The notes: generated by a model not told the origin, from the sequence alone. Numbered from the stretch's first letter, positions 25,929-34,989 are shown. The stretch: DNA of 64,000 bases from Bacillota bacterium (GCA_023459495.1 JAEWTL010000021.1:1-64000), one strand, 5' to 3'. Made by a program: numbers and translations.

Positions 25929-27263
25929 ATGACAAGATTAACCGGAAAGATAATTTGGTTGGGTGATCCGGAATACCAGCAAGCCCGTATGAACTGGGAT
26001 CCATTCACCAATGAATATCCCAAGGTTTTTGTTTTCGCACAAAACAAAGGAGATGTATCGAATGCCGTAAGGTGGGCACGTGAAAATAGCATACCCATAC
26101 GCATGCGTAGCGGTCGGCATTCCCTTGCAAAAGATTTTTCACAGGTCGACGGCGGAATCGTTATAGATGTGGGGGGAATGCAGAACGTATCTTTAGATAA
26201 GAAAAGGGATATTGCCGTCGTTGAGCCGGGGATACGCGTAGGGACGCTTGTAAAAATGCTGGCCCGTGAAGGTTATCTGGCTCCTTTTGGAGACAGCGCT
26301 ACTGTCGGCATAGGCGGGATCAGCACGGGCGGAGGTATTACAGCCATACAGCGCACTGCCGGACTGATTTCCGATAATATTTTGGCTGCTGAAATTGTTG
26401 ATGCAAATGGAAATATCCTGTGTGTCTGCGATCATGAAAATCCAGACCTTTATTGGGCAATCCGAGGGGGAGGAGGAGGAAATTTCGGCATAATCGTATC
26501 ATATGTGTTCAAAGTACGACGTTATCCATGTCCCGTAGGAATATTTGAAATTGTCTGGCCTTGGGAGCAATTGAAACAGGTGATAGACAGGTGGCAGAAA
26601 TGGGCTCCTTTTGTTGACGTAAGGCTGGGTACAATTATAGAGGCATTTTCAAAAACAAACGGACTTCTACATGCTCGAGGGATTTTCCTCGGCCCGCAGG
26701 ATGAATTGGAAGAATTGCTGATTCCTTTGGTGAGTGTCGGAACTCCGACCGATGTATACATCGACGAGGTTTCGTTATTGGATGCGATAGATTTCTGGAC
26801 AGAGGGATCAGTGGAGTTTGACACGCAGAAAACCACATGGTCATCCGTCTGGGTAGAGAAATTTCTGCCTGAGGAAGGGCTGGATGCGATAACGCGGTTT
26901 CTGAAGAAAGCAACCGGGAGCGAGGCAAATTTCTTTTTCCTAAATTCCGGAGGAGCTATGAACCGTGTTCCTCCCCGGGAAACCGCTTTCTTCTGGCGCA
27001 ATTCTAAGTATTATATGGAGTGGAACTCCTCGTTCCTGGAAGATTCTGAAACCGAAGAGAATATAAAGCTGGTCGAAAAAGCGCGTATGGAACTGCAACC
27101 TTATACAGTAGGGTCATACGTTAATGTTCCCGATCTGTATATTAAAAATTACGGAGAAGAATATTATGGCGCAAATTTTCCCCGGCTTCAATTGATAAAA
27201 AGAAAATATGATCCTTATAATGTTTTCAACTTTTTGCAGAGCATACCTCCTGCCCACAAATAA
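25929..27263 (+). CDS. FAD-linked oxidoreductase (berberine-bridge-like)
   Basis: A 444-aa protein with an N-terminal PCMH-type FAD-binding domain (about 30-205) and a C-terminal BBE motif (YDPYNVFNFLQSI). RSGRHSLA at 60-67 holds His64, the usual site of covalent FAD attachment. VGIGGISTGGGI lacks the Cys found in bicovalent enzymes, so FAD is probably attached through His only. I start at ATG 25929 because GAGG lies eight bases upstream. The substrate is unknown; relatives oxidise sugars, alkaloids or phenolic alcohols using O2. That is odd for an anaerobe and consistent with gene transfer, as is its AT-rich setting. Confidence 0.85.
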   Translation: MTRLTGKIIWLGDPEYQQARMNWDPFTNEYPKVFVFAQNKGDVSNAVRWARENSIPIRMRSGRHSLAKDFSQVDGGIVIDVGGMQNVSLDKKRDIAVVEPGIRVGTLVKMLAREGYLAPFGDSATVGIGGISTGGGITAIQRTAGLISDNILAAEIVDANGNILCVCDHENPDLYWAIRGGGGGNFGIIVSYVFKVRRYPCPVGIFEIVWPWEQLKQVIDRWQKWAPFVDVRLGTIIEAFSKTNGLLHARGIFLGPQDELEELLIPLVSVGTPTDVYIDEVSLLDAIDFWTEGSVEFDTQKTTWSSVWVEKFLPEEGLDAITRFLKKATGSEANFFFLNSGGAMNRVPPRETAFFWRNSKYYMEWNSSFLEDSETEENIKLVEKARMELQPYTVGSYVNVPDLYIKNYGEEYYGANFPRLQLIKRKYDPYNVFNFLQSIPPAHK

Positions 27264-27278
27264 AATTGAACTATTTTA

Positions 27279-27314
27279 CTTCGAAGGTTTTACCTTGTTG
27301 TAAGACCTTCGAAG
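27279..27314. terminator. Large hairpin between convergent genes
   Basis: A 15-bp stem (27279-27293 with 27300-27314) with one G-U pair and loop CTTGTT, between the oxidoreductase and the - strand regulator. Neither side has a long T-run. It probably serves as a bidirectional transcript end. Confidence 0.6.
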
Positions 27315-27383
27315 CTCTATAGAAAGAAGGCTAACTGCCATAGGCAAAGTAACTCGTTTGCCGTTCTCGTCTTACTCCATGTA

Positions 27384-28316
27384 TTAGCTTTCGTATATGG
27401 CAGCTATATCATGTATTCTACGCTTCATTTCCGTGCGGATATGGTACGGCTCTAAACACTCGCATTTATTCCCAAAACTGAAAAGAATATTGTAGTAGTA
27501 TTCGTTCTCTATGAAAGGAAAACTTATAATGTAATGCTCATCACCATCTGGCGAAAAGTCTTCATAAGTGCAATAATCAAGTACCCTGTCCATGACAGAT
27601 TCATGAATTCGGATTTTGATTTTTGTTCGCATTGTTTCCAAAACATCCGTAAGATCAAACTGCGGCTTTTGATAATCTCGCGGCGTAAAAAATTCCTCTT
27701 GTATTTGCAGGTTTGATGTACGGGATAGTTTAAATAAGCGAAAATCATTTCTTGTATAGCAAAACCCTTGCCAATACCAATGACTGCTTTTCAATACAAG
27801 CTGATACGGCTCGGCTGTTCGTGCGGTTTTATTTCCGTAGCGGTCGGTATATTCAAACGAAAGCAGCTTGCTTTCCTGCAAAGCTGTTTTGATAATTTCT
27901 AAATAGGGCTGTATGTTAGCGTTGCCCATCCACGGACTTAAATCTATATATATTTGATTTGCTTTTAATTCAATGTCTTTTGCTCTGTCGGCGGGGATAA
28001 AACTCTTGACTTTCGCAAGGGCGTTTACCAGCTCATCCCCTCGTATCATGTTGGAAACACTGGAAAGCCCCATCACGATAGCGGAAAGATCGGCAGTCGA
28101 AAAAACCTTTCTGTCGATCTTGTATGTCTGCATGATTTCAAAGCCGCCTCCCACTCCCGGTGCAGAACAAACAGGAATACCTGCCATGTTGATCGCGTCT
28201 ATGTCGCGGTAAATTGTGCGGGGTGAAACTTCAAACATATTTGCTAGCTCCTGTGCGCCTATACGCTTTTTATCAAGGAGTATCATAATAATACTAACAA
28301 GCCTGTCAACTTTCAT
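27384..28316 (-). CDS. YafY-type HTH/WYL transcriptional regulator
   Basis: A 310-aa protein. The N-terminal winged helix (about 1-60) contains KRIGAQELANMFEVSPRTIYRDIDAI. A WYL domain (about 140-225) has EYTDRYGNKTARTAEPYQLVLKSSHWYWQGFCY, and a C-terminal WCX region follows. The start ATG at 28316 has GGAAGGCGG upstream. Six more residues from 28334 are less likely. WYL proteins often respond to nucleic-acid or small-molecule signals. It is divergent from the isochorismatase-like gene and may control it. Confidence 0.87.
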   Translation of the reverse strand: MKVDRLVSIIMILLDKKRIGAQELANMFEVSPRTIYRDIDAINMAGIPVCSAPGVGGGFEIMQTYKIDRKVFSTADLSAIVMGLSSVSNMIRGDELVNALAKVKSFIPADRAKDIELKANQIYIDLSPWMGNANIQPYLEIIKTALQESKLLSFEYTDRYGNKTARTAEPYQLVLKSSHWYWQGFCYTRNDFRLFKLSRTSNLQIQEEFFTPRDYQKPQFDLTDVLETMRTKIKIRIHESVMDRVLDYCTYEDFSPDGDEHYIISFPFIENEYYYNILFSFGNKCECLEPYHIRTEMKRRIHDIAAIYES

Positions 28317-28348
28317 CCGACAGCCGCCTTCCAAAATTTCTTGTAATC

Positions 28349-28377
28349 AATATAGATTGCTGCCATACTGTTGTCAA
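28349..28377 (-). promoter_or_regulatory. Promoter of the YafY-type regulator
   Basis: Read on the - strand: TTGACA (28377-28372), 17 bases, TATATT (28354-28349), about 30 bases before the start codon. The divergent isochorismatase-like gene has TATAAT at 28389-28394 on the + strand, so the two promoters overlap closely. Confidence 0.7.
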
Positions 28378-28437
28378 CAATTACAAAGTATAATAAAAAA
28401 GTAAATAAATCAATCTACCTATTCAGGAGGAAACACT

Positions 28438-28929
28438 ATGCAGAAAAAAGCTCTGGTCATAATTGATATTCAAAATGACATAACAAAGAACTACAAGAAT
28501 GTTATTGGCAATATTAATAAAGCTATTGATTGGGCAGTGGATAATAATATTCATGTTGTTTATATAAGGCATGAAAATTTATCAGCCGGCACGAGAACTT
28601 TTAAACCCAATACATTTGGGGCTGAATTAGCTTCAGACTTGAAAATAGTATCGAGAAATGTTTTTGCAAAATACAAAGGAAACGCATTAAGCTGTGAAGA
28701 ATTTGCAGACTTTATCAGTAATAATGAAATAGGCGATTTCTACATAGCAGGAGCAGATGCTGTTGCTTGTGTTAAATCAACCTGTTATAACTTATGTAAA
28801 GCAAATTATGGCGTTAATGTCCTATCAGATTGTGTTACCAGTTATGATAAAAGGAAGATTGACGAAATGCTGCGTTATTATGAAAGTAAAGGTAGTAAAA
28901 TTATTTGTTTGAATGACCTAATAATTTAG
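28438..28929 (+). CDS. Isochorismatase-family cysteine hydrolase
   Basis: A 163-aa hydrolase of the isochorismatase/nicotinamidase fold. The catalytic triad is visible as Asp10 (in LVIIDIQND), a Lys at about 78-80 in FAKYKGNALS, and Cys111 in ADAVACVKSTCYN. AGGAGG precedes the ATG. The substrate cannot be read from the sequence; nicotinamidase would need metal-binding His residues that I do not see. The gene is clearly more AT-rich than the surrounding chromosome. Confidence 0.87.
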   Translation: MQKKALVIIDIQNDITKNYKNVIGNINKAIDWAVDNNIHVVYIRHENLSAGTRTFKPNTFGAELASDLKIVSRNVFAKYKGNALSCEEFADFISNNEIGDFYIAGADAVACVKSTCYNLCKANYGVNVLSDCVTSYDKRKIDEMLRYYESKGSKIICLNDLII

Positions 28930-29007
28930 CCCTTTCCATATTAGCTCTATAAATACTTGGTAAACGGGCATTCTAACCATGTTATAATGTTCTATGGAGT
29001 GATTAAT

Positions 29008-31041
29008 ATGTCAAACGAACAATATACCAACAAACTCATTAACGAATCCTCCCCATACCTCCTTCAGCATGCCCATAACCCTGTGGAGTGGTATCCTTGG
29101 GGAGAGAAAGCTTTTGAGAAAGCTAAAGCGGAAGACAAGTCGATATTTCTCTCAATAGGATATTCCACCTGTCATTGGTGTCATGTGATGGCGCACGAAA
29201 GCTTCGAAGATGAACAAATTGCGGCGTTGCTGAATGCGCATTTCGTATCCATAAAGGTGGATCGGGAGGAGCGCCCCGACGTCGACGAAGTGTACATGAG
29301 TGTGTGTCAGGCCATGACGGGCAGCGGCGGGTGGCCGCTCTCTATATTGATGACGCCGGGCAAGAAGCCGTTTTTCGCGGGCACCTATTTTCCGCCGCGC
29401 AGCGCCTATGGGCGTATGGGATTCACTGAACTCATCGTGCAAATAGCTGAACTGTGGAAAACGAACCGTACCGCGTTGCTGGAACAGAGTGAGAAAGTAA
29501 TCCGTTTCATGCAGAAGCCGACGGATAGGGAGGTGGACGAATCCGCAGATGAAGCTGCGCTAATCGAGCAGGGATACCATGCGCTGCTTGGCATGTACGA
29601 CCGTGAATATGGCGGGTTCTCCCATGCACCGAAATTTCCGATGCCACACTACCTTTCGTTTCTGCTGATGTACGATCTGGCCTACAAGAGTAAAAAAGCA
29701 GTTGAGATGGCAACGTTCACGCTGGAGCAAATGGCGCGCGGCGGCATATTCGATCAGGCGGGTTTTGGATTCTCGCGCTATTCCACTGATGGGCAATGGC
29801 TTGTGCCACATTTTGAGAAGATGCTCTATGACAATGCTTTGCTGCTGACAGCTTACAGCGAATGCTATGCTGTAACGGGAAACGCTTTGTGCCGTGAAAT
29901 CGCTGAAAAGGTTTGCGCTTATGTGATGAGGGACATGACTTCGCCGGAAGGCGCGTTTTATTCTGCGCAGGACGCTGACTCGGAGGGAGAGGAGGGGCGC
30001 TTTTATGTCTGGAGCTACGAAGCGTTGCAGCGGGAACTGACGACTGCTGAACTTCGCATCCTCGAAATACACTACGGCGTAACGCGGAGGGGCAATTTCG
30101 AAGGCAGGAATATACTGAACCGCACGGACGAGAGCATGGAGGATGCTGCGGACGCCGCTGTTCTGAGCAAGCTTTTTGCTTTGCGTCAGCAGCGTATACC
30201 GCCGCTCAAGGATACCAAAATTTCCGCCTCATGGAACGGGCTGATGATCGAAGCGTTGGCCACTGCAGGAATGGTCATGGGTAATACGTCCTATGTGGAG
30301 GCAGCGCAGAAAGCGGCGGACTTTGTCATCGCTCACATGGTGTCGGAAGACGGCTCGGTTAGCACGATTTACGGCAAGCCGGGCAGTGGATTCCTTGCGG
30401 ACCATGCCAATATGGCCTGTGCACTCGACCGGCTGTATACCGCAACGCTGAACATCCGGTATTTGGAGCAGGCACTGAAGATCGCAGAGCGCATGGTGCA
30501 TTGCTTCCTCGAATCCGGCGAAGACCGCTTCTATATGGCTGAAGCGGAAAACGGGGAGCTGTTTATGCGTCCTCGTGACGAATACGATGGTGCTATGCCG
30601 TCGGGTACCGCCAGTGCGATGATGGCACTTTCCAGACTAGTTCACCTTACGGGGAATGAAAAGCTGAAGAAGGTATTGAAATCCGCGTTGGCCGCTTTTT
30701 CGGCAACCGCGAAGGACTCGCCCGCCTCGCATGTACATTATCTGTCTGTGCTGCTGTCGCAACTGATCCCTCACCGTCAGATCGTGATCGTCGCTCATCC
30801 CGACGACCATGAGGCCGTGGACGCCTACCGCCGTATCTGTGCACAATATATGCCTTACTCCTCGGTCATCTATTATGACCAAAGTGAGGCCATGGACGAA
30901 TTGATGCCGGACCTGAAGTCGTATCGCACGGATAAACCGTTTGCTGCATATGTCTGTGAGGATTTCACCTGTGGGGCCCCACTGCATTCGGCGAAGGAGC
31001 TTTTATTGCGTCTGAAGGTTGGAGAAATTGGGACCGTTTGA
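29008..31041 (+). CDS. YyaL/DUF255 thioredoxin-domain protein
   Basis: A 677-aa protein with an N-terminal thioredoxin-like domain (about 1-165) containing NPVEWYPWGEKAF and the pair Cys55/Cys58 in STCHWCHVM. An (alpha/alpha)6-type glycosidase-like domain covers the rest, with HAPKFPMPHYLSFLL, GGIFDQAGFGFSRYS and PHFEKMLYDNALLL. The family (SSP411/YyaL) is widespread but has no firmly known function. I chose ATG 29008 because GGAG lies about nine bases upstream and the family starts here. A broken relic of a related gene lies at 25638. Confidence 0.92.
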   Translation: MSNEQYTNKLINESSPYLLQHAHNPVEWYPWGEKAFEKAKAEDKSIFLSIGYSTCHWCHVMAHESFEDEQIAALLNAHFVSIKVDREERPDVDEVYMSVCQAMTGSGGWPLSILMTPGKKPFFAGTYFPPRSAYGRMGFTELIVQIAELWKTNRTALLEQSEKVIRFMQKPTDREVDESADEAALIEQGYHALLGMYDREYGGFSHAPKFPMPHYLSFLLMYDLAYKSKKAVEMATFTLEQMARGGIFDQAGFGFSRYSTDGQWLVPHFEKMLYDNALLLTAYSECYAVTGNALCREIAEKVCAYVMRDMTSPEGAFYSAQDADSEGEEGRFYVWSYEALQRELTTAELRILEIHYGVTRRGNFEGRNILNRTDESMEDAADAAVLSKLFALRQQRIPPLKDTKISASWNGLMIEALATAGMVMGNTSYVEAAQKAADFVIAHMVSEDGSVSTIYGKPGSGFLADHANMACALDRLYTATLNIRYLEQALKIAERMVHCFLESGEDRFYMAEAENGELFMRPRDEYDGAMPSGTASAMMALSRLVHLTGNEKLKKVLKSALAAFSATAKDSPASHVHYLSVLLSQLIPHRQIVIVAHPDDHEAVDAYRRICAQYMPYSSVIYYDQSEAMDELMPDLKSYRTDKPFAAYVCEDFTCGAPLHSAKELLLRLKVGEIGTV

Positions 31042-31060
31042 TGAACATCCGTATCTACGG

Positions 31061-31089
31061 TTGACGCTGCTGGTTTCTCATTCTATAAT
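31061..31089 (+). promoter_or_regulatory. Promoter of the mrp-yjbQ operon
   Basis: TTGACG (31061-31066), 17 bases, TATAAT (31084-31089). The start would be near 31096, giving a leader of about 205 bases before mrp. In the leader CGAGTC (31149-31154) can pair with GACTCG (31214-31219). I cannot assign it to a riboswitch class. Confidence 0.7.
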
Positions 31090-31300
31090 TTCGTTCTGGA
31101 TACATTTTGCTAAGTCGGATCAGGGATAATGACTAATAAAATCTGTGACGAGTCGATTTATGTTTGCCTGTTCGGGCGATGCCGTTAGCTTAGGGCAGCG
31201 TACTTTATCAGCGGACTCGCCATACTAGGTGATGGACCGGATGGACAAAAAAGTATCGATAAAACAACAATCAACTTAGTGCTGATAAGGAGACTGAATA

Positions 31301-32137
31301 ATGGCAGACTGCAAAAACTGTCCCTCGAAGGGCCAGTGTAAATCTCAGGACAGCTGCGCGATCAAGAATAACCCGTTCAACAACATCGGTACAGTCATTG
31401 GCGTGATGAGCGGCAAAGGGGGTGTGGGGAAGTCTACGGTCACCGCATTGCTTGCGAAACAGCTAAAAAGCATGGGGTACTCTGTGGGTGTCATGGATGC
31501 TGATATCACGGGGCCGAGCATTCCGCGTCTGCTGGGTGTAAAGGACGCACGCGTCGAGGAGAGCGAGATGGGGCTCATCCCTGCTAGAACGAAGGACGGC
31601 ATTAATGTTATGTCGCTCAATCTGCTGATTCAGGACGAAATGCAGCCTGTGATATGGCGCGGACCGATTATTTCCGGCACAGTCAAGCAGTTCTGGGAGG
31701 ACGTATTTTGGGGCGAACTTGATTATCTGCTCATCGATATGCCACCGGGGACTGGTGATGTCGCGCTCACAGTGATGCAATCCATCCCCATTACCGGCAT
31801 GGTGATCGTCAGCGTTCCGCAGGACATGGTTTCCATGATCGTTGCCAAGGCGGTGAACATGGTTAAAGCGCTTAAGGTTCCGTTGCTGGGTATGGTGCAG
31901 AACATGAGCTGTGTGGTCTGCCCGGACTGCGGAAAAACCATTCGTATCTTTGGAGCGGATACGAGCGCGGTATGTGAAGCGTTGGATCTGCCGTTGCTGG
32001 GTGAGTTGCCAATGAAGGCAGAACTTGCCGCGCTGACAGCGGATGGGGTTGCTGCTGCCGATAATGAAATACGGGATACAGTCTGCGGCATCGCTGAAAA
32101 GATCGTTAACGCGGTAACCGTTAAGGAGGGTTTATGA
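31301..32137 (+). CDS. Mrp/NBP35-family ATP-binding protein
   Basis: A P-loop ATPase of 278 aa that carries or transfers Fe-S clusters. A Cys-rich N-terminus (Cys4, Cys7, Cys13, Cys19) resembles the NBP35 type. The deviant Walker A is SGKGGVGKST at about 37-46, with MDADITGPSIPRLLG and DMPPGTGD following. CPDC near residue 210 supplies the cluster-bridging cysteines. It could serve the many Fe-S enzymes encoded here, such as MoaA, XdhC and IorA. AAGGAG lies upstream. The stop overlaps yjbQ by four bases. Confidence 0.93.
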   Translation: MADCKNCPSKGQCKSQDSCAIKNNPFNNIGTVIGVMSGKGGVGKSTVTALLAKQLKSMGYSVGVMDADITGPSIPRLLGVKDARVEESEMGLIPARTKDGINVMSLNLLIQDEMQPVIWRGPIISGTVKQFWEDVFWGELDYLLIDMPPGTGDVALTVMQSIPITGMVIVSVPQDMVSMIVAKAVNMVKALKVPLLGMVQNMSCVVCPDCGKTIRIFGADTSAVCEALDLPLLGELPMKAELAALTADGVAAADNEIRDTVCGIAEKIVNAVTVKEGL

Positions 32138-32550
32138 AAAGCTATCGGAAGGTACTTGTGCTGGATATTCCCAAACGGCGGCAGTTTCTCAATATCACTC
32201 GTGATGTAGAAGCTGCGCTGAGTGAGAGCGGCATCCGTGAAGGGCTGTGTCTGGTAAACGCTATGCATATTACCGCCAGCGTGTTTATCAACGACGACGA
32301 GAGCGGCCTGCATGCCGATTTTGAAAAATGGCTGGAAGGCCTTGCCCCTGAAAAGCCGTACTCGCAGTATGCGCACAACGGTTTTGAGGACAACGCGGAC
32401 GCGCATCTGAAGCGTACCATCATGGGGCGTGAGGTCGTCGTGGCGGTGACGAATGGCCGATTGGATTTTGGCCCGTGGGAACAGATATTTTACGGCGAGT
32501 TTGATGGGATGCGTCAAAAGCGCATCATGATCAAGATTATCGGCGAGTGA
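32134..32550 (+). CDS. yjbQ: YjbQ family protein (UPF0047)
   Basis: A 138-aa protein with the family signature residues HITASVFINDDESGL and YAHN in the middle and GRLDFGPWEQIFYGEFDG at the C-terminal end. The family has been linked to a side activity as thiamine phosphate synthase. The physiological role is uncertain. It is translationally coupled to mrp by a four-base overlap with AAGGAGG upstream. Confidence 0.93.
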   Translation: MKSYRKVLVLDIPKRRQFLNITRDVEAALSESGIREGLCLVNAMHITASVFINDDESGLHADFEKWLEGLAPEKPYSQYAHNGFEDNADAHLKRTIMGREVVVAVTNGRLDFGPWEQIFYGEFDGMRQKRIMIKIIGE

Positions 32551-32580
32551 GTGTTTTTAATTGGCTTACTGAATTACCTG

Positions 32581-32609
32581 TTGAACGATATACCTTGATG
32601 TGATATTCT
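32581..32609 (+). promoter_or_regulatory. Promoter of the secreted hypothetical gene
   Basis: TTGAAC (32581-32586), 17 bases, TATTCT (32604-32609), about 38 bases before the start codon. Confidence 0.55.
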
Positions 32610-32646
32610 GGTTTAAAATTACACTATATTCATCTTGGAGTAAAAC

Positions 32647-33498
32647 ATGAAAAAATTTCGTCTGACTGTCGTCACGTTAATGTGCCTGTTCACAATTATC
32701 CCCGTGGCAAGCGCTGCAGATTCTGTCACCTGCGAGCTGTCGGAGCTCAATATGACAATTGATGTACCCGCCGATTGGATTACGTTTACACGGGATATCG
32801 ATGAAAATGATCCGAATCTGAAACTGCTCGGGACAACCGCGGAAACATTGATCAGCACCTATGAAGCAAACAGCATTTATTTTAACGCCGTTTATCTGGA
32901 CCCTCTCAGCGAAATTGTTGTTACGATGATAACTGATGAATCCAGTCAGGATATCTATGATTTCAACCGTATTTCTGATAAAGATATGCCACAGGCCGCA
33001 GAAACGATCAGAGAAGAGATGCAGAAGATTATGGGCGACGCTGCCACATATACTGAAAGCAGCTTTTATACTCATGAACAAGCGAAATTCGCTGTTTTTA
33101 ACTTTGAGACCAGTGGTGCTTTGCCGGATCATGCTCAGCAGTACACAACGATTATTAACGGACAGACCATAAACGTTACGCTGCATTCCTATACCGGCGA
33201 ACTGACTACCGCACAGGAGCAGTTGCTTGAAGATGTTGTCAACAGCATTACGTTTACGAAGGTGACAAAAAAGCCGGGAATCGATCTTTCTGAGGCAGGG
33301 ATTACCGCCATCATTGGCGGCGTCGTTGCCGGTATTGTCGCGTTGGTCATATCCCTGATCAACAGGAATAAACGCAAAATTGCCGGAGCGACTGTATCAT
33401 CAGCTGGCATGTACGATGGTATCAATCCCGGAAATGCGCCATATCCAGACGACCGGCAGTATCCCGGTAACCCGCCGGACGACGGCCCTCAGGCGTAG
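32647..33498 (+). CDS. Secreted, membrane-anchored protein of unknown function
   Basis: A 283-aa protein I cannot name. It has a Sec signal peptide (MKKF..., cleavage near ASA-A at about 24) and an extracytoplasmic domain of about 185 residues. One hydrophobic span follows at about 222-240 (ITAIIGGVVAGIVALVISLI), then a basic stop and a Pro/Gly/Asp-rich cytoplasmic tail. The segment MTIDVPADW with VVNSITFTKV near its end recalls PsbP/DUF1795-like domains, but only weakly. It stands alone between a promoter and a terminator. Confidence 0.8.
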   Translation: MKKFRLTVVTLMCLFTIIPVASAADSVTCELSELNMTIDVPADWITFTRDIDENDPNLKLLGTTAETLISTYEANSIYFNAVYLDPLSEIVVTMITDESSQDIYDFNRISDKDMPQAAETIREEMQKIMGDAATYTESSFYTHEQAKFAVFNFETSGALPDHAQQYTTIINGQTINVTLHSYTGELTTAQEQLLEDVVNSITFTKVTKKPGIDLSEAGITAIIGGVVAGIVALVISLINRNKRKIAGATVSSAGMYDGINPGNAPYPDDRQYPGNPPDDGPQA

Positions 33499-33521
33499 CC
33501 TTAAAAATCCTCGTCTGATAA

Positions 33522-33549
33522 AACAGGCTTGATTGCGAGCCTGTTTTTT
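33522..33549 (+). terminator. Terminator after the secreted hypothetical gene
   Basis: AACAGGCT/AGCCTGTT 8-bp stem (33522-33529 with 33538-33545) followed by TTTT. Confidence 0.88.
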
Positions 33550-33613
33550 AATGCCATCGTATGGGTTTTGTCGGGACTGCGAATAAAAATCGGGTATCGT
33601 GCCTATAAAACCG

Positions 33614-33642
33614 TTGAAAAGCTTGTCCTGCTGGGATATAAT
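33614..33642 (+). promoter_or_regulatory. Promoter of the phosphofructokinase gene
   Basis: TTGAAA (33614-33619), 17 bases, TATAAT (33637-33642); the CDS starts about 38 bases downstream with GGAGGA before it. Confidence 0.72.
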
Positions 33643-33680
33643 TTTCCCTAAAGTTTAAATTTTCGGAGGAAACGCAATCA

Positions 33681-34925
33681 ATGGGTATGTTGAAAGGGGC
33701 TTGTATATTCGGGCAGTCGGGCGGGCCGACTTCGGTAATCAACGCGAGCGCATGCGGCGTATTTCAGCAGGCGTTGAAAGAGGAGTGCATCACCAAGGTC
33801 TACGGTGCGGCACACGGTATCAAGGGCGTGCTGAACGAGCAGCTCTATGACATCGGACAGGAAGATGCCAAAGAGCTGGAACTTTTGAAGACCACTCCGT
33901 CTTCGGCGATGGGCTCTGTGCGGTACAAGCTCAAGGAAGCGGATGTGGACGAGACCGACTACAAGCGCATGCTTGAGGTGTTCAAGAAATACGACGTGCG
34001 GTACTTCTTCTACAATGGCGGCAACGACTCGATGGATACCTGCAACAAGATCAGCAAGTACATGCAGAAGTCAGGTTATGAGATGCGCGTCATGGGCGTA
34101 CCCAAGACCATCGATAACGACCTTTGGGCTACAGACCACTGCCCGGGCTACGGCAGCGCCGCCAAGTACATCGCCACCTCCACAATGGAAGTGTATCAAG
34201 ATGCGCGCGTATACGACACTGGCACGATCACGATTCTCGAAGTGATGGGGCGTAACGCGGGCTGGCTGACTGCCGCGACAGCGCTGGCTGCATGGAAGGG
34301 CGCGGGCCCGGACCTGATCTATCTGCCGGAGCGCGAGTTCGACATGGAAGATTTCCTTACGCGCGTCACTGAAATTTATAAAAAGAACGGCAACGCGCTC
34401 GTCGCGGTGTCGGAAGGCATCAAGGACAAGGACGGAAAGTACATCTCTGAATACGGCAGCAGCATGGCACAGAGTAAGGACTCCTTCGGCCATGCGCAGC
34501 TGGGCGGCCTGGCCTACACACTCGCGGGCTTTGCGCGTGAGAGGTCCGGTGCAAAGGTGCGTGCCATCGAGTTCAGCCTGCTGCAGCGCTGCGCTGCGCA
34601 CATTGCGTCCAAAACAGATATTGACGAAGCTTACCTCGCCGGACAGACAGCCGTGAAGGCCGCCGCGGAAGGCAAAACCGATCTGATGGTCGCTTTTGAG
34701 CGCAAGCCGGGCAAGGAATATGAGTGCGGCGTTAAGCTTATCAATCTGACCGAGGTTGCCAACCGTGAGAAGAAGATCCCGGACGAGTGGATCACCGCCG
34801 ACGGCGTAGGCCTCACACAGGGCTACATCGATTATGCGCTTCCGCTCATTCAGGGCGACACGGATCTTCCGTTTGAGGACGGCATGCCGCGGTTCGCGAA
34901 GCTGAAGAAAGTGCTTGCGAAATAA
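33681..34925 (+). CDS. pfp: PPi-dependent 6-phosphofructokinase
   Basis: Phosphorylates fructose 6-phosphate in glycolysis. It has 414 aa. GGNDSMDT at 113-120 and PKTIDND at 141-147 carry the Asp and Lys that distinguish PPi-using enzymes. ATP enzymes have GGDGS and PGTIDND. MGRNAGWL and the sugar-phosphate-binding Glu in LPEREFD are also present. PPi use is read from these residues and is reversible in related enzymes. It is a single-gene unit with its own promoter and terminator, well expressed judging by the strong GGAGGA site. Confidence 0.93.
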   Translation: MGMLKGACIFGQSGGPTSVINASACGVFQQALKEECITKVYGAAHGIKGVLNEQLYDIGQEDAKELELLKTTPSSAMGSVRYKLKEADVDETDYKRMLEVFKKYDVRYFFYNGGNDSMDTCNKISKYMQKSGYEMRVMGVPKTIDNDLWATDHCPGYGSAAKYIATSTMEVYQDARVYDTGTITILEVMGRNAGWLTAATALAAWKGAGPDLIYLPEREFDMEDFLTRVTEIYKKNGNALVAVSEGIKDKDGKYISEYGSSMAQSKDSFGHAQLGGLAYTLAGFARERSGAKVRAIEFSLLQRCAAHIASKTDIDEAYLAGQTAVKAAAEGKTDLMVAFERKPGKEYECGVKLINLTEVANREKKIPDEWITADGVGLTQGYIDYALPLIQGDTDLPFEDGMPRFAKLKKVLAK

Positions 34926-34943
34926 CGTTTGCAGAACAGTTCA

Positions 34944-34967
34944 GGGCTGCCTCATGGCGGCCCTTTT
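34944..34967 (+). terminator. Terminator after pfp
   Basis: GGGCTGCC/GGCGGCCC stem (34944-34951 with 34956-34963, one T-G pair), loop TCAT, then TTTT. Confidence 0.85.
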
Positions 34968-34989
34968 GCTTTCACAGACCGTATATGAT

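Noticed and set aside
25455..29007. Mobile element carrying the AT-rich genes
   Set aside because: No transposase, integrase or flanking direct repeat is visible; only composition and relics suggest transfer.
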